A DNA stretch of 10,488 nucleotides from CANGYM01 sp044235825 (GTDB lineage: Bacteria; Pseudomonadota; Alphaproteobacteria; JAJTHO01; CANGYM01), in NCBI GenBank assembly GCA_044235825.1, contig JBIIHL010000043.1:1-10488 (forward strand), given 5' to 3'. Below the pieces are notes generated by a model. The model saw nothing but the letters and a program-made list of their open reading frames with translations. It was not told the DNA's origin and did no database searches. The position numbers and the translations under genes are program-made. This document shows positions 1 to 5,962 of the stretch, one piece after another (positions within the stretch are counted from its first letter, which is position 1; every line of letters begins with the position of its first letter).

Positions 1-2082
1 GTTCAAAACATCGGCGGGGGGACGCATCCCACTGCCCTTAAAGCTGCCTTGGCCCGTTAAGGTTTGCAGATGATCCCGTAAACACCCCCCCCAAGATGAT
101 GTTTTTAAAGATAACGTCGTGCTGCCTCCCCAGTTGGACAAAACCACATCTTTGGCCTGTACCTTTGTTTCCAAAATGGGCAAGCCCTGTCCTGGCATGA
201 TATGCATGCGCAGGGCCAGATGGCCTCGATCATGACGACCTGTTAGGGATGTTTGAATGCCTTGTTCGGAAAATGCCACTTTTTGCTCTGCTTGCATCAT
301 ATCCCCATAGGGCGTCATCAAACGATCCATTTGCAAACGAATCTGGGCATCCACGTCCCTGTTGGAAAGATTGGGCATGGGCAGAGATAGTCCCTCTCCC
401 GCAGGACAGGGGGAAGGGTTGGCCGAAACAGACCCCAAGTTCCCGATGCTAGAGAGGGCCTGCACAGACAGTGTTGGGGCGTACAGGCTGGCCTGAAGCA
501 TCGGGGGCGTTACGGTTAAATCCGCGTTGCCCTGTCCTGAAAAAGGAAATCCCCCCAGTGTTCCCTGTATGGACGAAAGCCTCAGCTCTTTTTCCCCCCG
601 CACCACCGCCATCGTCACCTGTGTTTCGGGGGACAGGCTGTAAGACACTGCTCCGTTAAACCGTGGCGGGGCTGTTAAGGGCTCTAGGTGTCCTTTAAAG
701 GAAGCCATGCCCCCCTCTTCGTCCCTGTGCTGCAGGATCACTTCAGGATAATGGGCATACCCGTTAACCTTGACCTGCAAGTCCCCGTTTAAATAAGAAA
801 CATTTTTAGGCATATTGGGAAGAAACGCCATAATATCAGTAAAAAAAGGCCCCGCTGTTTGCGCCGTAAAGCGCAGGTGGGGGGTGTTGGTGGGGTAAGA
901 TAGGGTTCCTGATAGGGAAAAACGCCCCTCTAAACTTGTTTTCATCCGCAAAGAGGCAATCTCCAGCGCCTTTTGGTTTGCCTTCATCTCCGCTTCTAAA
1001 ACGTTCAAGCGCACAGCCCCCAGCTGGGTTTCCTCTGCAATCAGGCTGAGGTGATACTGATCCTCAAGACTGCGAAGTTGTGATAAAAGATGAACAGACG
1101 ATGATTGTGATAAGGAAAGACGGCGTAAACGCAATCGAATGTCATGGGATGCATGACCCCCTTTGGTTGCCTGAATCCCCCAAGATCCCGAACCTTCGAT
1201 GCTACCCAAACGCAGGGTGTTTAGGATGATGCGCCAGCCCTGCTGGTCCTGCGCCGTCAGACTGGCGGCAAAGGCCCCCAAGGCATGATCCCCTGTGATG
1301 TCCACCCCCAAAGGCTCGTCGGCTTTGGTGCGATGAAAACGCGCCACAACGTTTTTAAACCCATCAACCTGATCGCTGCGCACGGTTAAATCCACAGATT
1401 CTGGAATCATGGTTTGCAGGGACAGGCCCGCCAAATGGTCCATCAGGCTATACGCGCTGTTTTGTGTGCTGGGGGTTTTCACCAGCGTTAAATCCCCAAC
1501 AATCCTTTGGGGGCCCATGGTTAAAGAGCCTGCCAACCCCTGAAAACCCGCTGCAGGTTCCCGAAAAACAATCTTCCCCTCGGGCATCCAAGATCCGGAA
1601 AGCACCCAATTGCCCCCAAAAACGCCATCAAAGTCCGTTTGCTCTGGACGCACCAACACCCGCAGGGCCATCCCCTTTCCCGATACAATCAACCGATGAT
1701 CGGCTGTCTTTTTGATGGAAAACGTCAGATCGTTTTGGGTATACAGGGCAGTGCCCTGCCGCAGAATCTCCAACGATTCCAGATGGATTTGATCAAAGGG
1801 ACCCTCGCCCTTAAGCCATCCTTGAAGATTGAGGGAAAAGGTCACATCCCGCAAAAGACCCCGTGTGTCCCGCGGACCCGTCACCACGAGGCCCTGAACA
1901 TGCAGACCCTTAACAGTCAATCTGGACCCCGATGTGGCGCGAATGTCCCAACCGGTTTGGGATTTGAGTGTTGCCAGATAGGTGGTGATTTTTTTATCCC
2001 ACGAAATGCCTAGGGTGGCATAAACCGCCGCACCCATCCCCAGAAGCCCCAACAAGATCAGGGCCCAAAGCCATGCACGCAT
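1..2082 (-). CDS. AsmA-family membrane-anchored envelope protein (3' end outside window)
   Basis: The minus-strand frame is open without a stop from an ATG at 2082 to base 1, giving 694 residues of a longer protein. Residues 3-22 form one hydrophobic segment (ALILLGLLGMGAAVYA) after a short basic start. The rest is a soluble, beta-type, Thr/Ser/Gly-rich chain that would lie in the periplasm. The stretch after the anchor (TLGISWDKKITTYLATLKSQ, then TGWDIRATSGSRLTVKGLHV) resembles the opening of AsmA proteins, and the last residues (LTGQGSFKGSGM, 675 on) resemble the glycine-rich C-terminal AsmA repeat. AsmA-like proteins bridge inner and outer membranes and are linked to phospholipid transport and outer-membrane integrity. 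An in-frame stop just upstream fixes the start at 2082, with a weak GGTG-type ribosome site, 6 bases after the phasin-like gene. Family call fairly secure; exact subfamily (AsmA, TamB-like, YhdP-like) is not. Confidence 0.72.
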   Translation of the reverse strand, partial: MRAWLWALILLGLLGMGAAVYATLGISWDKKITTYLATLKSQTGWDIRATSGSRLTVKGLHVQGLVVTGPRDTRGLLRDVTFSLNLQGWLKGEGPFDQIHLESLEILRQGTALYTQNDLTFSIKKTADHRLIVSGKGMALRVLVRPEQTDFDGVFGGNWVLSGSWMPEGKIVFREPAAGFQGLAGSLTMGPQRIVGDLTLVKTPSTQNSAYSLMDHLAGLSLQTMIPESVDLTVRSDQVDGFKNVVARFHRTKADEPLGVDITGDHALGAFAASLTAQDQQGWRIILNTLRLGSIEGSGSWGIQATKGGHASHDIRLRLRRLSLSQSSSVHLLSQLRSLEDQYHLSLIAEETQLGAVRLNVLEAEMKANQKALEIASLRMKTSLEGRFSLSGTLSYPTNTPHLRFTAQTAGPFFTDIMAFLPNMPKNVSYLNGDLQVKVNGYAHYPEVILQHRDEEGGMASFKGHLEPLTAPPRFNGAVSYSLSPETQVTMAVVRGEKELRLSSIQGTLGGFPFSGQGNADLTVTPPMLQASLYAPTLSVQALSSIGNLGSVSANPSPCPAGEGLSLPMPNLSNRDVDAQIRLQMDRLMTPYGDMMQAEQKVAFSEQGIQTSLTGRHDRGHLALRMHIMPGQGLPILETKVQAKDVVLSNWGGSTTLSLKTSSWGGCLRDHLQTLTGQGSFKGSGMRPPADVLN

Positions 2083-2088
2083 GCAGCA

Positions 2089-2454
2089 TCACACCAAAAA
2101 AGACGCCAACGTCTGTTTTGTGTTTCCAATATAAGCCTGAAGACAAGTGGTTAAGGCTTTTTGAACCTCACGCTGAGAATAGGTTGAAAAATCAACCTGT
2201 TCCTGCATGTTTCCTTGGATTTTAGGCAGCCGCTTTTCTATATACCCCAAATTGGCGTGCAACAGGGCCACCGGCGAGGTTTGGCGCAAGCATAATTGCC
2301 AATGGGAAAACACATCCGCCACCATGTCAGAAACAATATGCTGCTGCCGTTTGGATGCGGCCTGAAAGGCATCAGCGGCCCATTGTTGTAAAGATCGAAC
2401 GGCATCAAATTGCGCTTGGTACACAGACCGCGTGTTCAAAAAGAAAGGGGACAT
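2089..2454 (-). CDS. Phasin-like small helical protein
   Basis: The product is 121 residues, predicted all-helical and rich in Gln and Ala, with no signal peptide or membrane segment. The pattern around residues 10-30 (VYQAQFDAVRSLQQWAADAF) and the SPVALLHANLGYIEKRLPK stretch near residue 60 resemble the phasin_2/TIGR01841 family: an N-terminal amphipathic helix, then an xP-x-x-LL-x-x-Q/N motif before a long helix. Family members coat polyhydroxyalkanoate granules or act as granule-associated chaperones. No PHA synthase or depolymerase gene is visible nearby, so a granule role is inference only. A good GGAG ribosome site sits 8 bases before the ATG. It lies 64 bases after hemC and 6 bases before the AsmA-type gene, so it is probably co-transcribed with them. 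It could instead be an unrelated coiled-coil protein. Confidence 0.55.
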   Translation of the reverse strand: MSPFFLNTRSVYQAQFDAVRSLQQWAADAFQAASKRQQHIVSDMVADVFSHWQLCLRQTSPVALLHANLGYIEKRLPKIQGNMQEQVDFSTYSQREVQKALTTCLQAYIGNTKQTLASFLV

Positions 2455-2464
2455 AAGGATGGCT

Positions 2465-2506
2465 CCGTTTGATGGTCTTTATTGTTTCGCATGTTCTATC
2501 AAACGG
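2465..2506. repeat. Inverted repeat between hemC and the phasin-like gene
   Basis: A perfect 9-base inverted repeat, CCGTTTGAT at 2465-2473 and ATCAAACGG at 2498-2506, encloses a 24-base loop and fills most of the 64-base gap between hemC and the next gene. There is no T-run after it in the direction of transcription, so it is not a standard intrinsic terminator. It could be an mRNA processing or stabilising hairpin, or an operator. Confidence 0.4.
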
Positions 2507-2518
2507 CGCAAGGGGGGT

Positions 2519-3427
2519 TTATTTGACCCAGTCCATCAGGGCTTTGGGGGCGTGCAGGCCAATATCTTGGGCAATCGACCCTATGTCTGCGCCATCAGGG
2601 ACAGAGTAGATTCGATACCATCGCAAATCTTTGTCTGGATGAACCAATGACACATGCAAACGGGGGTCATTTTCTTGGCTTATGTCTGCATGTACCCCAA
2701 TGGGGGTTTTGCATGTGGCGCCCAACGCTGAAAGTAAGGCCCGCTCTAGGGTAATACGGCCGCGGGTGGGGGCATGATCCAAAACATGCCAAGCGTCCTG
2801 CCAGCGGGACACATCATCCCGTCGCACCACCACACCAATCACCCCTTGGGCCACAGCTGGTGTCATCACGGCGCACGACAACGGAATCCATGCCTGCTGA
2901 ACCCCCAACCGATTCAGGCCCGCTCGTGCCAGAACCACAGCATCAAAACCATTATGCAAGGCCTTAAGGCGCGTGGGTACATTGCCCCGCAGGGATTGAA
3001 TCACAAAGTCAGACCGCAAGGCCCGCAAGTGACCTGCACGACGCAGGGAACTGGTTCCGATACAGGACCCCACGGGTAAATCCTCCAACGTTTGCCAAGC
3101 GGGATTTTTAACCACCAAAACATCTTCTGGATCTTCTGCAGGCAAAACAGCGGCCAAAACCAAATCAGGGGCCAAATCCGATTCCACGTCCTTTAAAGAA
3201 TGCACGGCCCAATCGATTACACCTTGGCGCAAGGCCGTGTCGATTTCCTTACAAAACAAATTTTTTCCACCCATCTCATAAAGGGGACGATCTGTAATGC
3301 GGTCCCCTGTGGTGGTGATATCTGTTTCCTGAAAAGTGTATCCCAATAGACCACAAGCCCCCCTCACCAAAGCGGCCTGAGCTTTAGACAAATCACTGCT
3401 GCGGCATCCGAGGCGAACCAAGGGCAT
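2519..3427 (-). CDS. hemC: Porphobilinogen deaminase (hydroxymethylbilane synthase)
   Basis: HemC joins four porphobilinogen molecules into hydroxymethylbilane in the cytoplasmic haem pathway. The 302 residues match the family length and order: MPLVRLGCRSSDLSKAQA at the N-terminus, GGKNLFCKEID at 53-63, AVHSLKDV at 74-81 with the catalytic Asp80, IGTSSLRR at 123-130, LRGNVPTRL at 146-154, and ATCKTPIG at 237-244, where Cys239 is the expected attachment point of the dipyrromethane cofactor. The usual KDVPT reads KDVES and PAVGQG reads PAVAQG here, both mild departures. The ATG is 9 bases after the hfq stop with no clear ribosome site, which suggests translational coupling to hfq. No hemD follows, unlike many alphaproteobacteria. 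Identification is secure. Confidence 0.96.
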   Translation of the reverse strand: MPLVRLGCRSSDLSKAQAALVRGACGLLGYTFQETDITTTGDRITDRPLYEMGGKNLFCKEIDTALRQGVIDWAVHSLKDVESDLAPDLVLAAVLPAEDPEDVLVVKNPAWQTLEDLPVGSCIGTSSLRRAGHLRALRSDFVIQSLRGNVPTRLKALHNGFDAVVLARAGLNRLGVQQAWIPLSCAVMTPAVAQGVIGVVVRRDDVSRWQDAWHVLDHAPTRGRITLERALLSALGATCKTPIGVHADISQENDPRLHVSLVHPDKDLRWYRIYSVPDGADIGSIAQDIGLHAPKALMDWVK

Positions 3428-3436
3428 GAACGATGC

Positions 3437-3691
3437 TTAAGCCTCTTGAGGCAAATCAGCCTCGTCATCGGTATCAAAGAGCTTTACAGGGTTTACAGGC
3501 ATAATCGTGGAAATGGCGTGTTTATACACCAACTGCGTGTAGGCATCCCGACGCAGCAACACGCAAAAATTATCAAACCACGTTACGCTACCCTGAAGTT
3601 TAACCCCATTGACTAAAAAAACGGTCACTGAGATTTTGTTTTTGCGGATGTGGTTTAAAAAGATATCCTGCAAATTGTTTTTATCGGCCAT
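3437..3691 (-). CDS. hfq: RNA chaperone Hfq
   Basis: Hfq forms a hexameric ring that helps small RNAs pair with mRNAs and affects mRNA turnover. The 84-residue product holds both Sm motifs: NLQDIFLN (Gln8 in the proximal RNA pocket), VTVFLVNGVKLQGSVTWFD for Sm1, and LVYKHAISTI for Sm2 with Tyr56-Lys57-His58. The WFDNFCVLLRRD core is the alphaproteobacterial version. A short acidic tail (FDTDDEADLPQEA) ends the protein, as in other members with short disordered C-termini. A GGGTGGA ribosome site lies just before the ATG, and a 47-base A-rich leader separates it from the phosphatase gene. The usual downstream partner hflX is absent and hemC follows instead. Identification is secure. Confidence 0.98.
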   Translation of the reverse strand: MADKNNLQDIFLNHIRKNKISVTVFLVNGVKLQGSVTWFDNFCVLLRRDAYTQLVYKHAISTIMPVNPVKLFDTDDEADLPQEA

Positions 3692-3738
3692 GGTCCACCC
3701 AATTCTATTTTGTTTTGTTGTTTAGGTTCTGGTTTTGT
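3692..3738 (-). promoter_or_regulatory. A-rich hfq leader with repeated A-R-N triplets
   Basis: The 47 bases between the phosphatase stop and the hfq ATG read, on the coding strand, as an A-rich stretch (including AAACAACAAAACAAAATAG) followed by GGGTGGA. Runs of A-purine-any base are the known ligand of the Hfq distal face, and Hfq autoregulates its own mRNA in E. coli. Autoregulation here is inference from composition and position. It could simply be an unstructured translation enhancer. Confidence 0.35.
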
Positions 3739-4416
3739 TTAACCTAATTTTTGTAGTAAACCAAGACTTTCTAAAAGTTGGGTTAAATCATCTGCACAGG
3801 ATACATAAAGATCTGGCAGGCAATCGTCAAATTCTTTGTCTTTGGGGGGGATATCGCGCATCAACAGGGCCGTCACACCGGCATGGCGGGCTGCCAGCAT
3901 ATCTGTGGTGGAATCCCCAATCATCCACACATCCGGCCCGCATACCATATCCGTTCCCAAAAGGGCATAATCCAAAGGGGCCCGATCCGGCTTGTCCCGC
4001 AGGGCATCGCCGGCCCCCACAACAACATCAAAAAACGAAGACCATCCAAACTGATCGACTTCATCCCGTAAATAAGGGCCCGTTTTGTTGCTGACCACCG
4101 CCATAAACACCCCTGAGGAACGCAGGCGCCGCAGCATATCTTCACACCCCTGCAAAGGGGCAATGTGGGTTAGGTGCATATCTTTAAAGGCCTTATAATA
4201 GGCCTCCCTCGCCACAGGCCATTGATCCCCAAACAGGGCCGGAAACGTATCGCGGCCTGATCGGGTTTGTTTGAACCGCACATCCTCCATACTGATGGGG
4301 GGGGCGCCCACGGCGGTGGTCGCGGCATCGTAACAATGCTTAATCACCGCCGCACTGTCGGCCAAGGTGCCGTCCCAATCAAACAGCAAAGCGCGTGGTG
4401 TCGGTAAATCGGCCAT
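3739..4416 (-). CDS. HAD-family phosphatase, phosphoglycolate phosphatase-like
   Basis: The 225-residue product has all four HAD motifs: LLFDWDGTLADS near the start with Asp13 (nucleophile) and Asp15 (acid/base), VVSNK with Ser109, DKPDRAP with Lys142, and MIGDSTTDM with Asp168 and Asp172 for magnesium. An alpha-helical cap lies between motifs I and II. This layout fits the Gph/phosphoglycolate phosphatase group, which removes phosphate from small sugars or from 2-phosphoglycolate; the true substrate cannot be read from sequence. I chose the ATG at 4416, which has AGGA 8 bases upstream, over an in-frame ATG at 4443 with no ribosome site. Even so the gene overlaps the end of the aminotransferase by 38 bases. 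It lies between dat and hfq, which are neighbours in other alphaproteobacteria. A run of eight C (coding strand) occurs in codons for APPI. Confidence 0.88.
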   Translation of the reverse strand: MADLPTPRALLFDWDGTLADSAAVIKHCYDAATTAVGAPPISMEDVRFKQTRSGRDTFPALFGDQWPVAREAYYKAFKDMHLTHIAPLQGCEDMLRRLRSSGVFMAVVSNKTGPYLRDEVDQFGWSSFFDVVVGAGDALRDKPDRAPLDYALLGTDMVCGPDVWMIGDSTTDMLAARHAGVTALLMRDIPPKDKEFDDCLPDLYVSCADDLTQLLESLGLLQKLG

Positions 4417-5269
4417 CTTTTTGTTCCTGAACAAAGGTTTCATAAAGGGAAAGAAGATTTTGTGTTACAGGTCCGGCCTGCCCCAAACCCACAGGGTGAT
4501 GGTCCACGCGTGTCACAGGAATCACAAAACCGGTGGTGCGTGTGATCAAGGCTTCCGCTGCGTCCTTAATCTCATGAACCGTAAAGGGGCGCTCTGTCAC
4601 CCTCAATCCAGACGCTCTTGCCAAACCGATCAGACGTGTGCGTGTAATGCCCTTTAAGATGGCATGGCTCGGCGGACGCGTGATGATCTCCCCCGTTTGG
4701 GTCACCATAAAGGCATTGCAAGAGGATCCCTCGGTAACAAACCCATCCTTATCCACCATCCACACATCATCCGCCCCAGCGTCCATGGCCGCCTGTTTCG
4801 CCATGGAGGGGGCCAATAGGGCAATGGCCTTGATATCGCATCGCCCCCAGCGCAGATCAGGGGCCGTCACAACGGTCATGCCCTTGATTCGCAAACTCTG
4901 TGAAACAGGTTTATGCCGATAGGGAATGATGGTCAGCACAGGGGGGCAAACCCCTTTAGGAAATCCAAAGTCCCGCACCACAGGCACACCCCGCGTGATG
5001 GAAATATAGATATTCACGGTGCTGAGGTTATTTTTAAGCCTGACCTGCCGGATGCACTGTTTCAACGCCTGAGGCGACATCGGCCAAGGAATCTGCAGCT
5101 GGGATAACGAATAATCCAAACGATCCAGATGCCAATCCTCATCAATCCCATGGTGATCCGTATAATGGATGACTTCGTAAACGCCATCCCCAAACTGATA
5201 GCCACGGTCTTGAACAGAAACCGCAGCCTCCATCAAAGGACGGTATGTGCCATTGTTATAAACGATCAT
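4379..5269 (-). CDS. dat: D-amino acid aminotransferase-like, PLP fold type IV
   Basis: Fold-type IV aminotransferases include D-amino acid, branched-chain and aminodeoxychorismate enzymes. From the ATG at 5269 the product has 296 residues. It shows DRGYQFGDGVYEVI (Tyr31 equivalent present), CDIKAIALL with the PLP Lys147, DGFVTEGSSCNAF with Glu180, and ILKGITRTRLI for the phosphate cup. These match Bacillus D-alanine aminotransferase closely. The carboxylate-binding loop differs: TRGVPVVRDFGFP keeps Arg99 but has one extra residue and Phe101 where the Bacillus enzyme has His. Substrate choice is therefore less sure than the family. A GTG at 5284 is an alternative start, but the ATG at 5269 matches the family N-terminus and has a GTGGG just upstream. 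dat lies next to hfq in several alphaproteobacteria. It probably heads this minus-strand operon. Confidence 0.85.
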   Translation of the reverse strand: MIVYNNGTYRPLMEAAVSVQDRGYQFGDGVYEVIHYTDHHGIDEDWHLDRLDYSLSQLQIPWPMSPQALKQCIRQVRLKNNLSTVNIYISITRGVPVVRDFGFPKGVCPPVLTIIPYRHKPVSQSLRIKGMTVVTAPDLRWGRCDIKAIALLAPSMAKQAAMDAGADDVWMVDKDGFVTEGSSCNAFMVTQTGEIITRPPSHAILKGITRTRLIGLARASGLRVTERPFTVHEIKDAAEALITRTTGFVIPVTRVDHHPVGLGQAGPVTQNLLSLYETFVQEQKDGRFTDTTRFAV

Positions 5270-5294
5270 GAAAAACCCACACACAAAGAACTTT

Positions 5295-5324
5295 TAAAAG
5301 GCCGTATTTTCAAAGGGGCGTCAA
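5295..5324 (-). promoter_or_regulatory. Possible sigma-70-type promoter for the dat-HAD-hfq operon
   Basis: On the minus strand TTGACG (5324-5319) is followed after 18 bases by CTTTTA (5300-5295), ahead of the dat ATG at 5269. The -35 is good, the -10 is poor. If used, transcription would begin near the alternative GTG, favouring the ATG at 5269 as the start. Confidence 0.33.
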
Positions 5325-5354
5325 GGTGTTTTGTTGCATCTGTATTTTTGTTCT

Positions 5355-5382
5355 TTCAAAAGCATGGGAAATCTGTCATAGT
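5355..5382 (+). promoter_or_regulatory. Possible promoter for the Arg/Gly/Asp-tail gene and tolC
   Basis: TTCAAA at 5355-5360 and CATAGT at 5377-5382, 16 bases apart, with a TG one base before the -10 (extended -10 form). Each hexamer matches the consensus at four of six positions, so support is weak. The site is 38 bases before the ATG at 5420 and lies in the 150-base divergent intergenic region. Confidence 0.28.
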
Positions 5383-5419
5383 GCCTTTCTTTAAAAACAT
5401 AGTTGAAAGCATAGTGTTT

Positions 5420-5935
5420 ATGGCCACCCCCCCTTTAAAAGATTTTATTGCCCAAACCGTTAAGGATGTTTGTGACGCCATTGAGTCCGTGCGTCGCGAT
5501 CGGGCTGCTCAGCCCAACAAGGCTTCTCTTTTTGGCAGCAAAGATGCCCTGCCCGCCATTGACTTTGATCTGGCGGTGGCGGTGGACCCCACAGAGGAAA
5601 AAACCAAAATTATCGTTTTGGGATCCATGTCTTCGGAACATCCTTCAGTTCCCTTGGTGGCGGCCCCTGGCCCTAGCCGCATTAAATTTCGCCTGAGCCT
5701 GACCCCCGAGGCCGAGGCCAAGCGTGAGTTTTCCCCCCGAGGCGATCGTCGTGACGATGACCGTCCCCGTCGCGAGCCCCGTTTTGGTGGCGGTGAAGGT
5801 GGCGACCGTGAACGGGGTGACCGTGACCGCGGAGATCGGGGTGATCGTCCCCGTGGATTTCGCCCTGATCGCGACGCCGGCCCCAGAAAACGGTCCTTTG
5901 GTGACGAGGGCCGCCCAAGCCGTCGCTTCGACTAA
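5420..5935 (+). CDS. Conserved hypothetical protein with trypco2-like N-terminal half and Arg/Gly/Asp-rich tail
   Basis: I do not recognise a named gene. The 171-residue product has two parts. Residues 1-95 begin with LKDFIAQTVKDVCDAIESV, a helix, followed by an IDFDLAVAV strand (48-55) and PSRIKFRLSLTP (85-96). This helix, strand, strand pattern ending in SRIKF resembles widespread small hypothetical proteins and the trypco2 domain. Residues 103-171 are low-complexity, dominated by Arg, Gly and Asp, with five GDR and four RGD triplets between 107 and 143, plus PRG and RPSRR. Such tails are disordered and often bind RNA, as in some RNA helicases, but no catalytic domain is present. The ATG at 5420 is favoured because the conserved part begins there; its ribosome site is weak, and a GTG at 5414 is an alternative. 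The frame stays open upstream to 5129 but that part overlaps dat. It precedes tolC by 27 bases and is probably co-transcribed. Confidence 0.72.
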   Translation: MATPPLKDFIAQTVKDVCDAIESVRRDRAAQPNKASLFGSKDALPAIDFDLAVAVDPTEEKTKIIVLGSMSSEHPSVPLVAAPGPSRIKFRLSLTPEAEAKREFSPRGDRRDDDRPRREPRFGGGEGGDRERGDRDRGDRGDRPRGFRPDRDAGPRKRSFGDEGRPSRRFD

Positions 5936-5962
5936 ATCTCCCCAAAGGTATGGGGTGGGGCT

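Noticed and set aside
1639..2013. Plus-strand open frame of 124 codons
   Set aside because: It is antisense to the AsmA-type gene, whose minus-strand frame is open for 694 codons with a membrane anchor and family-like ends.
4417..4443. Longer start for the HAD phosphatase at 4443
   Set aside because: There is no ribosome site before it, it increases the overlap with dat to 65 bases, and the ATG at 4416 has a good AGGA and lies at the usual distance from motif I.
5129..5419. Upstream extension of the Arg/Gly/Asp-tail gene (97 more codons in frame)
   Set aside because: It would overlap the 5' part of dat on the other strand and the divergent promoter region, and the added residues show no family likeness; the conserved part starts at the ATG at 5420.
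5682..5945. Minus-strand His/Arg/Gly-rich open frame
   Set aside because: It is the reverse reading of the low-complexity Arg/Gly/Asp tail; the composition follows from that repeat.
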